From Schizophyllum amplum (lineage: Eukaryota; Basidiomycota; Agaricomycetes; Agaricales; Schizophyllaceae): a stretch of DNA of 64,000 nucleotides. The stretch lies in NCBI GenBank assembly GCA_007026445.1, contig VDMD01000001.1, forward strand, positions 248,001 to 312,000. Reading direction: 5' to 3'. Below are positions 35,975 through 47,639 of this stretch, piece after piece (positions within the stretch are counted from its first letter, which is position 1; the number at the start of each line of letters is the position of its first letter). A program made the translations under genes and the position numbers. The notes under the pieces are model-generated. The model saw nothing but the letters and a program-made list of their open reading frames with translations. It was not told the origin of the DNA and did not search any database.

Positions 35975-37405
35975 ATGTCTACTCCAGTCAAGTATGTCCA
36001 GCTCGGCAAGAGCGGATTGCGCATCTCGGTGCCCATAGTGAGTGGCTTGACTTTCCGTTGCCTGTATATATCAGAGCGCTTTTACTGACGCAACGTCGCA
36101 TAGATGGGTCTGATGACCTACGGCAACCCCAAGTGGGCGGTACGCGTGCTAAACTGCAGCTCCCATACTGATATTGACATCCATCTGTTTATGTGCAGGC
36201 TCCGGACCCGTCGCTTGCATGGGTCAAGGGCGAGGACGACGCGCTCCCAGTCATGAAGGCGGCCTGGGACCGCGGTATCAAGTGAGTAGTAGGTACTTAA
36301 CAGATCGAGGGTGACTTACATCTGTTCGTGACAGCACCTTCGACACGAGCAACAACTATTCCAACGGAGACTCCGAACGCATCGTAGCCAAGTTCATCGA
36401 GAAGGTGTGTTGATACCGTATCGCGACGAGCCTTTCATTCTGATCCTGTTTATCAGAATAACATACCACGCGAGGAAATCATCATCGCGACCAAGTGCTA
36501 CAGCCTCGTCGGCAAAGGCGCAGACCACGACGTCATGACCTTCGCCGATCCGAGTCTCAATGACCGCAAGGAATACATCAACCAGTCCGGCCTCTCGCGC
36601 GCGTCGATCTTCAACTCGGTCGAGGGCTCGCTCTCGCGTCTGAACACGCCGTACATCGACCTCTACCAGATTCACCGCTACGACCCCAGCACTCCGCCCG
36701 AGGAGACGATGAAGGCGCTCCACGACCTCGTCCAGTCGGGCAAGGTGCGCTACATCGGCGCGAGCTCGATGCGCTGCTGGGAATTCGCGCTCCTCAACGA
36801 GATCGCCGAGAAGCACGGGTGGACGAAGTTCGTGAGCATGCAGGACGAGTACTCACTGCTTTATCGCGAGGAGGTCAGTGGGGAAGGATTGCGCGATATA
36901 GATCTGTTTTCTAACGATATGGCCTCCAGGAGCGCGAGATGTTGGCGTACTGCAAGTACAACGGCATTGGAGTAATTCCGTGGTCGCCCCTCTGCGGTGG
37001 TGTACTGGCACGCCCCTTGAGCGAAACCGATACCCCGCGCACAAAGTTATTCGCCGGCCTGGGGTTTTCGATGGGCGACGTGAGCAGCGAGATTCGCGCG
37101 CGCGTTGAGGAGATCGCGAAGAAGCGCGGTTGGAAGATGTCCCAGGTAATTTCTGCGCCGTCCGGGCAATCTCGCCAGCTCACAGCCTGTCAGGTGTCTC
37201 TTGCGTGGGCGTTGCGGAACGTTTCCAGCCCCATCGTCGGTATCAATTCGATAAAGCGCATAGAGGAAAGCATCGTCGATGGGGATCTGACCGACGAAGA
37301 GGCTAAGTATTTGGAGGAACCGTGAGCACTGTTCGATGTTCTCTTCGTCCTCATTCTAACGCTTATTGCAGGTACCAGCCTGTTCCCGTTCGCGGGCACG
37401 CGTGA
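35975..37405 (+). CDS. aldo-keto reductase 3
   Basis: Eight exons: 35975-36037, 36104-36139, 36199-36281, 36335-36404, 36457-36873, 36930-37145, 37194-37321 and 37372-37405; 348 aa. Catalytic D64, Y69, K97 and H157 are present, with VIPWSPLCGG and SSPIVGINSIKRIEE forming the NADPH-site end. Clean frames and consensus splice sites suggest an active gene. Likely role: NADPH-dependent reduction of aromatic or aliphatic aldehydes, as in fungal aryl-alcohol dehydrogenases. Intron 5 resembles that of AKR 1 (GTNAGTGGGGAAGGATTGCG), although exon 5 of AKR 1 matches AKR 2 better. This conflict points to gene conversion. Confidence 0.93.
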
Positions 37406-37891
37406 GCCTGTACGAATTAACCAATCCAAGCACATTCGCATTATAATTGTAACTTGTTTTCTGATGTATGCTGCCGACTTCAATCAAGCCGCAAGGCAGT
37501 GACTAGCATTGTAACGCCTTTAGATAACACGGCCATACCCTGGTGTGTAGCTCGATTTCATCGACCGAAGGTGAGCAATATACTAGGCAATAACGCTCCA
37601 CGACGACTCACGAGATCTGACAATTCGGGAAAAGTGATAAAGAATGCGGCTGTTAGTCACACGTTGCAATGCCGGGAACTCAGACTAGGCTCATGCAGGC
37701 CGCTATCTAGGCGCCCGCGTTGCAACGGTGACCGATGACCGCCGCCTCACGATCCAGTCAGAGATTTGCTGTCAGAGATGCTCGCCCACGTCGACCCCGT
37801 ACTTGGAGAAGCAGATGCTTCCCTACACGTTCCCTACATAAGACCTGCACTTTTCGCTTCGTCCTGCTTTCACGACTTCCTTCCTCCGCCT
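37406..37891. other. intergenic, promoter of array gene 1
   Basis: Between AKR 3 and the BTB array. The last 120 bp (GTCGACCCCGTACTTGGAGAA to CTACATAAGACC) are shared with the promoter of array gene 4 (from 44222) and with the pseudogene at 34530, so this is a duplicated promoter with a TATA-like CATAAG. Confidence 0.5.
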
Positions 37892-39211
37892 ATGGCCGGT
37901 CTGAGTCGCTCTCCTTCCGTTCAGTCCTTTGCGAGCAACGAAAGCATCTCTATACCTGAGTCGACAACCCCCGCACATCCCACTATGTCTTCGTCGTTGG
38001 CTATTAGCGCTACGACCGAAAAAGCGTCGAACCGCTTTTATTTGCCTGACGGCAATATCAAGTTCAAGGTACGTTGCTCTTCCTGTGGTGACCTCCCGTC
38101 TCGATGGTTATATATCTAATACACCGTTATATCAGCTGGACGATGGCACGATGTACAACGTCCACCGATACTTTTTCTCGGATGTCTACTCTCCCAAGTT
38201 CGCCGCCGAGTTCCTTTGCAACACGCACGCTGAGGTCGTGAAGCTCCCCGGCGTGACGAGCGTCGACTTGGATTGCTTCCTGTCCATGATCTACCCCTCG
38301 TGCGTCTCCTGCATGCTCTTCTGAATTCGGTTTCTGACAATTACCGCAGTGCCATAGGCGAACGCCAGATCCACACCGTCGATGAGTGGACCTCCGTTCT
38401 GCGCCTCGCGACGCTATGGTCCTTCGATCTCCTGCGCGATCTCGCAATCCGCGAGATTGAACCCATCGCAGGCGCGGTGGACAAGATCGTCATCGCTCGC
38501 GAGTTCGGTCTCGGGGACTCGTGGCTTACTCCTGCCTTCGAGGCCCTCCGCAACTCGCCGCGCTGGCTGGAGTACGAAGAAGCGGAGCGGCTCGGCCTCC
38601 GCACGGTTGTCGACATTGGGAGATGCCGGGAAGAGCTGCGAGGGCGTCAGTGCGCACCTCCCAAGGAGCCGCCTCATCAGCCTGTGCCATCGACAAAGGA
38701 TATGTCGAGGGGCGTCCAGCAAACTGTTCATCCCAAGCTCCCTACGTCACCTTCTTCAGTTCCGAGCGTTCCGTCTCAGCCTGCCGGCGCCACTATTGCC
38801 AACGCAAGCGCCAACACTGCTAGCGGGGCACTTTCTCAAGGACAGGCCAAACATAATAGACTGGCTGCGCGCATGGCCGCCGCCGCCGCCGCCGCCGCCA
38901 AAGATGCTGAGCAAGGATCGCCTACGGTGCCGGCCTGCGTTCCAATGCAGTCAACCGTCCAGCCTGCGGTCGCGAAAAAACCCGCTGACTGTCATTGGGG
39001 AGGATGGGCCTCATTCACCAGCCAGCTGCTGCTGGACGTTCCAGCGTCGCCAGCTCCTTCAGAGCCGCCGAACAAAGCATCGGCTGAAGGTGGTACTTCG
39101 CCTGCATCCTCGAGCTCCAGTAAGGTGCCAAAGGTTAAGGAGAAGCCCAAGCAAACAGCGGCCGCCGCCCCAGTGGTTTCAAAGACCTGCGTGGAAGGCG
39201 GGACGCGGTAG
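37892..39211 (+). CDS. BTB array gene 1 (head C, no tail)
   Basis: Three exons: 37892-38068, 38136-38299 and 38350-39211; 400 aa. The leader SRSPSVQSFASNESISIP is followed by the BTB core from LDDGTMYNVHRYFFSDVYSP to DCFLSMIYPS, then the BACK-like block (IHTVDEWTSVLRLATLWSFD...VDKIVIAREFGLGDSWLTPAF, EAERLGLRTVVDIGR). After about residue 225 it becomes Pro/Ser/Ala-rich, with a (GCC)7 tract giving eight to nine alanines (38876-38900). It lacks the tail module and the fourth exon found in the other eight array genes, so it is C-terminally shortened. Its head is closest to gene 4. Likely an oligomerising adaptor; target unknown. Confidence 0.85.
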
Positions 39212-39555
39212 GTAGGATCTCCTTTCGATGTAGACAACCCGGGCTCGTTGTCGTTGACGAGTCTGATCAGAGCAGTCGGAAATGTTGATCTCGCGCGCAC
39301 TAGGCGAAGAAAGGGCAGCTCTAGCTGCGTGTTTGAATAACATGTACAAGGGCTTTGGCTAGTGACTCAAAAATGATGTTGGTGGTCGAGCTACGTTGCC
39401 CTTGTATCGGTCTACAATGGGTCTCTGCCAGATGCCACAGAAGCGCCTCAGCAGGAGAGTCGAGACTGACTCTGAGTCAACTGATTGTCGGGTTCGGCCG
39501 AACGGGCCGAGGTACCCCACACGTGCACTGCTCTTCGTTCTGACGTTCATCTACC

Positions 39556-41254
39556 ATGGCTTTCCTCCCAAGCTCGCCTTCGGTTGAGTCCTTTAGTAGC
39601 ACAGAAAGCGTATCTATCCCCGCGACGGTCGCCTCGAAGACCAGCAGTTTGCCCGGATCAGATGCGGGAGGTTCTCCAGCTTCGAACAGCGAGCTCGACG
39701 CGCATGCTCAACCTTGTGACGATGGTCGCGGGCAGGTCCCCGACAGAGCAAGCAAACTCTTCTACCTATCCGACGGAAATGTTCAGTTTGAGGTGCGGTG
39801 GCTGCCCGTCTCTGTATCATCTTTAACGCTCTCTGACTCAACGCGCCTTCAGCTGGACGACGGCACATTGTACAAGGTTCATCGTTACTTTTTCGACAAG
39901 CATTGCCCCACCTTCGCCGCTCAGTACCTCCAAGATGGCGTACAGGACGTCGTCAAGCTCCTCGGCGTACGGAGCGTCGACTTCGACCGCTTCCTTGCTA
40001 TGATCTATCCCTCGTGCGTGTCCAACGAAATCGTATGGCCTTCCGCTGACAAGAGCTGCTAGTGAGCTCGGGCAATGCGACATACACACGGTCGACGAAT
40101 GGACCTCCATCCTCCGCCTTGCTACCAAATGGTCTATGCCCGCCCTGCGCGCTCTCGCTATACGCGAAATCGAACCCCAAGCTAGCCCCGTCGATAAAGT
40201 CGTCATCGCTCGCGAGTTCAGCCTCGGAGAAACCTGGCTCGCTCCTGCCTTCACGGCTATCTGCGACGCGCCCAAGTGGATTGAGTACGAGGACGCTCAG
40301 CGCCTAGGCTTGCGCACGGTCGTTGAGATCGGACGCATCAGGGAGGAAAGGCCTCGCGGCAAGGCGCAAAAGAAATCGGACGTGTCCACCGCTGTGCTTG
40401 CAAGCGATGTCCTCTTTTCGGTTGTCGAGACAGGTCGGCCTACATTCCTGCATGAGGCGCAGACTCCGCATACTTTCACATCGACCGAAACCGCTTCCAA
40501 GCCTGTGACGCTCCGCGCTGCTCTGAACCATGACTCTTCCTCTGCGGAACATGCGCAGCCCGGTTCGTCGGCTGCATTTCCTGCTATTTTGGAGGCTCGA
40601 GCGGAGGGCAAAACCGCCTCTACTATACTTGGCGGTAACTGCCTCTCCAGCTGCGACTCGCGACTCGAGAAGATCAGCGATCAACTCGAGTATCTCGCCT
40701 TACGTGCCCAAGAGAAATGGGAGGAGAAAGACCTATGCAGCACCTCCGTTGGTGGTGCCCTCTATGCATTCGAGCTTGCCGACCGCATGGTACGCGAAGC
40801 TTCGCCCGCAGCTGTCCGTCATCGCGAGTGGCGGCAGAGGCGTCTGGAACGCTACTGCGACGGACTCGAGCCATTGAGTGCGATTGGAGAAGCGACATAC
40901 GTGCTCGATTTTCAAGACAGCAATTACACGCGCATAAGCGAAATTGATGAGCGCATCGCGCAGCTTCTTCTCTCGAACGCCATGCAGGAGCCTTCGTGCA
41001 ACGAGACCGATACATCCTTGCAACGGAAATACTTGACAGTCGTGTTGTACAGTGCATACGTGAAAGCTCAGACTCAGCTCGAATTGGAGAGGTGTGTGAG
41101 CCATTTCGTCGCTTGTCCGACGTTACTTACTGATACGCGGGACAGGCGAAGCTTGGTAGTCACGGAGGACGATGATCCGAACAAGATGCACATCCTGATT
41201 CCGTATCCTCCATCTAGTCGGCCGGATGCTGAAGCGTCCGACTCGTCTTTGTAG
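39556..41254 (+). CDS. BTB array gene 2 (tail I)
   Basis: Four exons: 39556-39792, 39853-40013, 40063-41091 and 41146-41254; 511 aa. A 79-residue Ser-rich leader (SSPSVESFSSTESVSIP) precedes the BTB core LDDGTLYKVHRYFFDKHCP to FDRFLAMIYPS, then the BACK-like helices (TVDEWTSILRLATKWSMPALR, ASPVDKVVIAREFSLG). A variable linker leads to the tail: LEYLALRAQE, ALYAFELADRMVREASPAAVRHREWRQ, a helical IDERIAQLLLS segment, and the last exon LVVTEDDDPNKMHILIPYPP. The truncated fragment at 24880 derives from this type. Intron phases 0, 2 and 2 are shared by the whole array. Confidence 0.88.
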
Positions 41255-41998
41255 AATTGGGGCTGCTGTCGTAGCCAGACGAGATCTTCGAACGCCTTTG
41301 GGAGTTCGCGTTTCTTCTTTGTCTGTTGGATTCGCCTCAATTGGCCTCCTTATCACTCTTGTTAGGCCTTCTGCGATATTACTTTTGCCCTTTTTACCAC
41401 GTGAATGGTACCTCATCGTCTCCTGGCTTGGTGTTGCCTGAAGCTGACTTTGAGCTTCAGCTTGTACAACTTTGTACATGTGGGTCCACGTACGGCAAAT
41501 CCCGGATGCAGTTGCTTTTCCTATCTCAGTATGTGCACGTGATCGCGTCAAACGTTGTCTCCGTCCATCATCCTGCCGTCTTACAGTCGATCACCTTTCG
41601 GGATGTGTTCTCTCTTATTGGATCTGTACTGGGGCGTTGTCTTGTCTGAACGAAAATACTTCACCTATGTTACACGAGCCTCCCTCTGCCGCGTTGAGGG
41701 CTCGAGGGAAACCGGTCCTGAACCATGGTAAGTCACCGCGACTTCGACTTGCAAGATGGCCTGGTAGCAAGTTGTGTTACCCTTCTATTCAGGCTTTTGA
41801 CTTACTCAATCTGCAGTCACGAGCAAGCACGATTCTGAACTCAAGGAAGCTCGTGCCGCCGTGGTAATTCGAGCAACACGCCGCAACCATGCCGTATATG
41901 CGGCAGAAGACGCGATCCTCGACATGCGCCGACCTCGTGTGCGGCGCGGCTAATACGGCGCTCTACTGAGGAACGCGTCTTGCTCGCAACGATCATCT
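41255..41998. other. intergenic with conserved promoter blocks of B-type genes
   Basis: Holds the gene-2 3' flank, the distal block at 41535-41569 and a proximal block (41890-41965, TGCCGTATATGCGGC and CCTCGTGTGCGGCGCGG). Both recur before genes 5 and 7, and the proximal one also before gene 9. No coding sequence. Confidence 0.5.
41535..41569 (+). promoter_or_regulatory. distal conserved block before array gene 3
   Basis: GCACGTGATCGCGTCAAACG followed by TTGTCTCCGTCC, 430-464 bp upstream of the ATG. It contains a CACGTG E-box core. Counterparts lie at 47185-47230 (gene 5) and 51646-51682 (gene 7). Confidence 0.5.
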
Positions 41999-43601
41999 AT
42001 GACCAACCCAACTCGCTCGCCGTCCGTGCAGTCTTTCGCCAGCGAAGACAGCATGTCTGTTCCAGCTACTTCAGCCCCAGGATCACCGATCGCGCTGTCA
42101 GCTACGCTCGACGCTGAGGTTGAGACGCACGAGGACGAGATTCCCGAGCGTGCCAGCGATCGCTTCTATCTGGAGGACGGCAATGTCAAGTTTGAGGTAC
42201 GTCTGCAGCCCATATGATCCATTAGCCTCGTCTCATTCACGATCCTTCCCGCAGCTGGATGATGGCACGTTATACAACATCCACCGCTACTTTCTCAAGA
42301 AGCATTCGCCCACCTTCGCCGCCAAATATATGCGTGGCGCGCAGGGAGAGGTCATCAAGCTCCCCAATGTCCAGCGGATCGACTTCGATCGCTTTCTCGC
42401 CTTCATATATCCCTGGTGCGTGCTTCCCATCACCTCCCCTACGCGCGTTTAACATTTCCTTAGCAAACTCGGGAGGAGCGATATACAGACGGTCGATCAG
42501 TGGACATCCGTCCTCCGTCTTGCGACGCGTTGGTCTATCCCCACCTTGCGCGACCTCGCCATTGCCGAAATCGAGCCCAAAGCCTCTCCCGTCGACAAGA
42601 TCGTGATCGCCCGCGAGTTTGACCTTGGACAAGCTTGGATCGTCCCTGCCTTCACGGCCATCTGCCAAGCGCCGAAGTCGCTCGATATCGAAGATGCGGA
42701 ACGGCTGGGTATGCGTACTATGATTGAAGTCTGGCGCATCATGCGAGGCGAAAAGGAGGTAGTCGTCAGCGATGTCCTCTCTGCGGTATCCGTGGAACCG
42801 TCGTCTGCGTCCAGCGACGCCGGTGCTCGTCTAGCATCGGACCCCGCGTCCAGGCCCGAAACGCCAACGCCCATGTTTGTTGAAGCGAAAGACGGGAGGG
42901 CCTCTTCGCTGAGCTTTTCTCAAAACCATGCGACCGAGCAGCTTCACGCCCTCTCTGACCAGGGGTTTACAACGGCTCTTTACTCACAATTGGCGAAGAT
43001 GAACGATAATCTGGAGTACCTGGCTTTCCGAGCGGCGGAGGATACCAAGGAGTCGGACGTCCTAGTCACGGACGTCGACCGGGCGCTCTATGCGATCAAG
43101 CTTGCCGACCGCATATCGAAGGAGACCTCACCTGCAGCCATCCGTCATCGCGAGTGGCGGCAGCAACAAGTGGATCGCATATGCAATCAATTTACAATCC
43201 ATCCCAGCTCGGATGAACAGACGCCCTATGAGTTGATATTCGAAAGTGCGTCTTCAGCTCGGGGATACCCCGACTACATATCAAGAATCGATCGGACACT
43301 TGCGTTGCTCCTCATCATGCAGCTTCAACGCTGTGTCCAAGTCGACATTGCCGAAGTATGGGAGCCGCGAGACCACCTGTTGGTCGCATTTGATGACTCT
43401 GGCACCAAGGACTGGGTGAAGCTCGCCGTGGAAAAGTAAGCTGCCCGTTTTGCCCTCGACGCTGAGGTTGATGAACGAATGTACAGGCAAGGCTTCACTA
43501 TCAAGAGCGACGAATTCGACGCGACCAAGATGCATGTTCTGATCCCGTACCCCAACTTGGAGGCAACGACAGCTTCTCATTCAGCATCAGTATCGGAGTA
43601 G
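41999..43601 (+). CDS. BTB array gene 3 (head B, tail I)
   Basis: Four exons: 41999-42196, 42255-42415, 42464-43435 and 43487-43601; 481 aa. Leader TRSPSVQSFASEDSMSVPAT; BTB core LDDGTLYNIHRYFLKKHSP to FDRFLAFIYPC (a W/C codon change at the splice, from TGG at the donor). The BACK-like part is followed by EDAERLGMRTMIEVWRIMRG. The tail has ALYAIKLADRISKETSPAAI, RHREWRQQQVDRIC and final FDATKMHVLIPYP. About 340 bp of exon 3 and the 3' flank are nearly identical to gene 5, while heads differ more, indicating recent duplication or conversion. Function as a Cul3-type adaptor is only inferred from the BTB fold. Confidence 0.88.
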
Positions 43602-43826
43602 GACTTCCTCAACTCGTCTTCGGGTGGTCAGACTAGTACGTTCGTATCGCGCTACTTGGGTAACCTGCTGATGCCACCTCCAGGACATCTTTGCTCTACG
43701 ACTGCATATATCTCATAACTCAACGCCTGTGGCTCATATACTTTGAAGACGATGTCCTTGGTAGATCACCAACTCCTATGCCACAATGTAAAGCGCCAGA
43801 AGGGTTCAAGATGACTTATGCAGTTC

Positions 43827-43985
43827 ATTCATTCGCGTACGGCAGTAACATCCAACGCTTCTGCCGTCACTGGCACGCATCCGCCCCGAGGTGCCGGCAT
43901 GTATAGCGCAAAGCATGGCTGGAGATGCGTCTTCCTCCTTCTCTCCAACTCTCACCCATGGGTAACCGACACGTAGCCATTTTCT
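43827..43985 (+). pseudogene. relic promoter and start codon of an A-type BTB gene
   Basis: The segment from TCATTCGCGTACGGCA to CTCTCCAACTCTCACCCATGGGTA matches the promoters of genes 6 and 8, including the ATG (43958) and the next codon GGT. Similarity ends at once after it. It is a decapitated or deleted A-type gene and occupies the place where genes 6 and 8 follow genes 5 and 7. Confidence 0.65.
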
Positions 43986-44323
43986 GGTAGTCCGATTACT
44001 TTGACCGAAGGTGCCAGTGAGCGCGATACTTACCACTCCTCGATAAGGTCTAACAATTCTGGTAGAAGGCAATGAGTAAAGGATGCGGCCGGATGTGAGC
44101 CCACCAAGAGCCCACATCAACTTTTGCCGAACTCAGACCAACCTCGAGGCGTGAAGGTGCCTATCTAAGCACCTGAGGAAGGACAATCACGATAAAAATA
44201 CTGTCAGATGCTCGCCACGCGTCAACCCCGTACTTGGAGAAGCAGTTGCTTCCCCCGCACATTCCCTACATAACGCCTACGCTTTTCGCTTCGTGCTACG
44301 TTGAAGACTTCGTTCTTCCGCCC

Positions 44324-46816
44324 ATGCCCGGTCTGAATCGCTCTCCTTCCGTCCAGTCATTTGCGAGCAACGAAAGCATCTCTACACCTGAATCGACGAC
44401 CCGCGAACATCCCACCATGTCTTCGTCGTTGACCAGCTCTGGGGCCGAGATAGCGTCGAACCGCTTTCACTTGCCTGACGGAAATATCAAGTTCAAGGTA
44501 CGCTACCCTTCCGGTGGTGACCTGCTGTCTCGATAGTTATACATCTAACACGCAATCATACCAGCTGGACGATGACACGATGTACAACGTTCACCGGTAC
44601 TTCTTTTCGGACGCCTATTCTCCCAAGTTCGCCGCCGAGTTCCTTTGCAACAAACACGCGGAGGTCGTGAGGCTCCCCGGCGTGACGAGCGTCGACTTGG
44701 ACTGCTTCCTGTCCTTAATCTACCCCTCGTGCGTCCTGCATGCTCAAGTGGTTTCAGTTTCTGACAATCATCACAGTGCCATCGGTGAACGCCAGATCCA
44801 CACCGTCGAGGAATGGGCTTCCGTCCTGCGCCTCGCGACGTTATGGTCCTTCGATCGCCTGCGTGAGCTCGCTATCCGCAAGATCGAACCCATCGCAGGC
44901 GCGGTAGACAAGATCGTCATCGCTCGCGAGTTCGGATTCGGGGACTCGTGGCTTACTCCTGCCTTCGAGGCCCTCCGCAACGCTCCACGTTGGCTAGAAT
45001 ACGAGGAAGCGGAGCGGCTCGGCCTCCGCACGGTCGTCGATATTGGAAGAGCTCGGGAGGAGTTGCGAGCGCGTCAGTGCACACCTCCCGACGAGCCGCC
45101 TCACCGGGACATGGCATCGATGAAGGCGGGTGATGCCCAGTCGGCTGTCGGTTCTGCGTTGTCTGATGTTGGCGCTGCTCCATCCAACGGGGACGGTTTA
45201 TCTGTCACTGGATCCGCATGGGATGCACGCACTCCTTCTGAGGCCCCTGCTCCATTCAGTTGGGGTGAACAGTCACAGACATACGCCCAGTCTAACGTCG
45301 GCGCGCAATCAAACGCGGGTGGGGGATCGAGCTTCGCTGGCTTGGGTTTCGCCGCAGGAGTCGCCTCCTCTGCCGTCGGTGGAAAGTCCGTCGCTCCGTC
45401 TAATGTAGGCGGCAGGTCTGCCGCGCCTTCCAAAGTTGCACCTTCTCCCTCACCTGCAGGCATCCCACTGTGGCCTCCGTCCGTGGTGGGCGCCAAGTCG
45501 GTCGGTCGCATTCCATCGCCATCACCCTTGAGCGTTGGTCGTCATCCCTCGGCTGCGGGTGTACCTTTACCCCCGTCTGCGATGAATGTCAGGCCAGCGG
45601 CAGGCGCAAGATCTGCCATACGCGATGCGCGGCCTGACTACCACTGCGACGACGACGACGACGATTCGGACAGCCTCGGTCCCAACGACTCGGCGTCTAT
45701 AGTCCCACCGCGCATAGCTCCACTCCCATCGCAGTCGCGGGCCCGTAGGAATATCTGGGAGCGCTTCGGCAACGCGTTGGGTGGCGAGGATCCCAAGTCC
45801 TCGAATGAGACAAGACGGACGAAAGCTGGCGGGGCTGCGAGTGTTTATACTGAAAGCACGTTCGGCCGCCTAGGGACTGGCCGGGCGGACAGTGTTGCAC
45901 CTAGAGCGCCGAGTGCAGTCGGCGGCGCTCCAAGTGTTGCTGGTGGCGCACCGAGCGTTTACTCTGGCAGTATCTTTGGGAAGGCGGAGGGTGTCTACCC
46001 TGGACGTATCTTTGACAAAGACGACAGCGTCTACCCGGGCAGCACCTTCGACGAGGCAGAGCGCGTCGCTCCTGGTCCAGGAAGCGTTCTCGGCGGTGGC
46101 GCAGGGAACATCAGTGTGTATCCAGACCGGGCCTTTGGCGCTTTCGAAGACTTACAGGATGTAACTCGAGAGGATGACGAGCTCAACTCTAGCTTCGGCT
46201 CCGGGCTCACCACTCCAGAGCGGCGGCCTATGTACATCGATGAAGTGCTTGCGGAGGCGGCACCAGCGGAGGCCAATGGCGGAGGTGAAGAAGAGATCGA
46301 GGATGACAGTGACATACCCGAGGCACCGCTTGACCGTGCGCTTTATGCGCTGAGTCTGCAGAAGCCGAAGGAAGGAGAGCAATCCGCGGCTCAGCGCCAG
46401 CGCGAGACGCGCGTCTCCCGCATCGTGCACGAGATACTTGACGGATCTACCTTGACTGAGGAAACCAAAGATCTGGAGCTCAAAATCACTGGTGCGGTCC
46501 AGCCCGAAGAGGGGTTGCGTCGTGTCGAACAACGCGTTGCCACACTTATCGCCAGACAACTCTCCATACGGAGCGCCGCCGAAAGTGCGCATGACGGAGA
46601 AGATGAGGACGTCGTACTCTCTGTGTCCGTGCCGAAGGGACCGAAAGGTGGGCCTCTCAAGCGCAAAATGACGGCCGGGCTAAAGGAGTACGTGATTTGT
46701 CTTCATACGAGTTGAGCCATTTCTCTAATTGCTACACCAGGAAGAAGCTCAGTCTGATGGAGGACAAGAATAACGGGAGAGTCTTCAATGTCGTGATCCC
46801 TCGCAAGAGTATCTGA
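44324..46816 (+). CDS. BTB array gene 4 (head C, expanded linker, tail II)
   Basis: Four exons: 44324-44497, 44565-44728, 44777-46687 and 46741-46816; 774 aa, the longest of the array. The head (NRSPSVQSFASNESIST; BTB core DTMYNVHRYFFSDAYSP) is almost that of gene 1. Between the BACK-like block and the tail lies a linker of about 370 residues rich in Ala, Ser, Gly and Pro. It has drifting repeats of the kinds VGGKSVAPSNVGGRSAAPS and YPGxxFDxAExV, plus an Asp run from a GAC tract (about 45648). The tail is type II: APLDRALYALSL, RRVEQRVATLIARQLS, then KLSLMEDKNNGRVFNVVIP in the last exon. Repeat growth in the linker explains its length. Role unknown. Confidence 0.88.
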
Positions 46817-47639
46817 ATCGACTGATTCGGCTTCTCGCCATCGTCTGACGGTGTCTAACACGATGTTCTTGTTCAATTTGCCTTTCCTTCGACTCTCGCG
46901 TCTCGCGTGATTCGGCTTCCCCTGCTAAGTATTCATCGCTTTTACAGTGATTTCGACAGCTATCTACTATGAATTTGAGAGCACTTCTACGCGCTACCTT
47001 TACCTACTTGCATGCTACCGTTTGACGTGTTGGCTAGCTGTCCTCAGCCATAAATGCACGCTTTTTGATGATGTTGAGTTGATACTTCTTGCGAACTGAC
47101 TGGTCGATTATCTTCACACTGACAGTCAAGAGGTTGCGGAGTCACGCGTCACGCCAGTGCGCAAGGTTGGTCCTGATCCCAAAACGCACGTGATCGCGTC
47201 GAATATTTCAGACTTCGTCTCCTCCCATCATGTCGTTCAAGTTCAGTACTATTACTACACGTCTACTTTCAACATCACTGCTATCGCCAGGATGGGAGAT
47301 CTTCCTTTTCAAAGAACCTAGTCGCCATTGTGCTCCCATGGCACCCACAACGCTGCCGCGGTTTCAGTGGTTGAGGAGCTTACTACTGAAGTGAGTTCTC
47401 CTTCTCTTCGGATCTGTAGACTCTGACACGTTTTATTTGCAGCTGTAGTATGACCCGAGTACATCCCGATCATCGAGAATGCACTCAAGGAAGCCGCCGT
47501 GGTAAAATGAGCAAAACACCCGACTCTGCCGTACACGGCGCGAAGCTTCGTCCTCAACATGCGTCAGCCTCGTGTGAGGCCAGGTTAGCACGGCGCTTAA
47601 ACTGCAAATCCGCAGCCTTCTTGCTCTCAACGCCCATCT
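46817..47639. other. intergenic with B-type promoter blocks
   Basis: Contains the distal block at 47185-47230 (GCACGTGATCGCGTCGAA) and a proximal block (47521-47600, CCGTACACGGCGCGAAGC, CCTCGTGTGAGG) before gene 5. Nothing coding is seen. Confidence 0.5.
47185..47230 (+). promoter_or_regulatory. distal conserved block before array gene 5
   Basis: Same E-box-centred block as at 41535, about 410-455 bp before the ATG. Confidence 0.45.
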
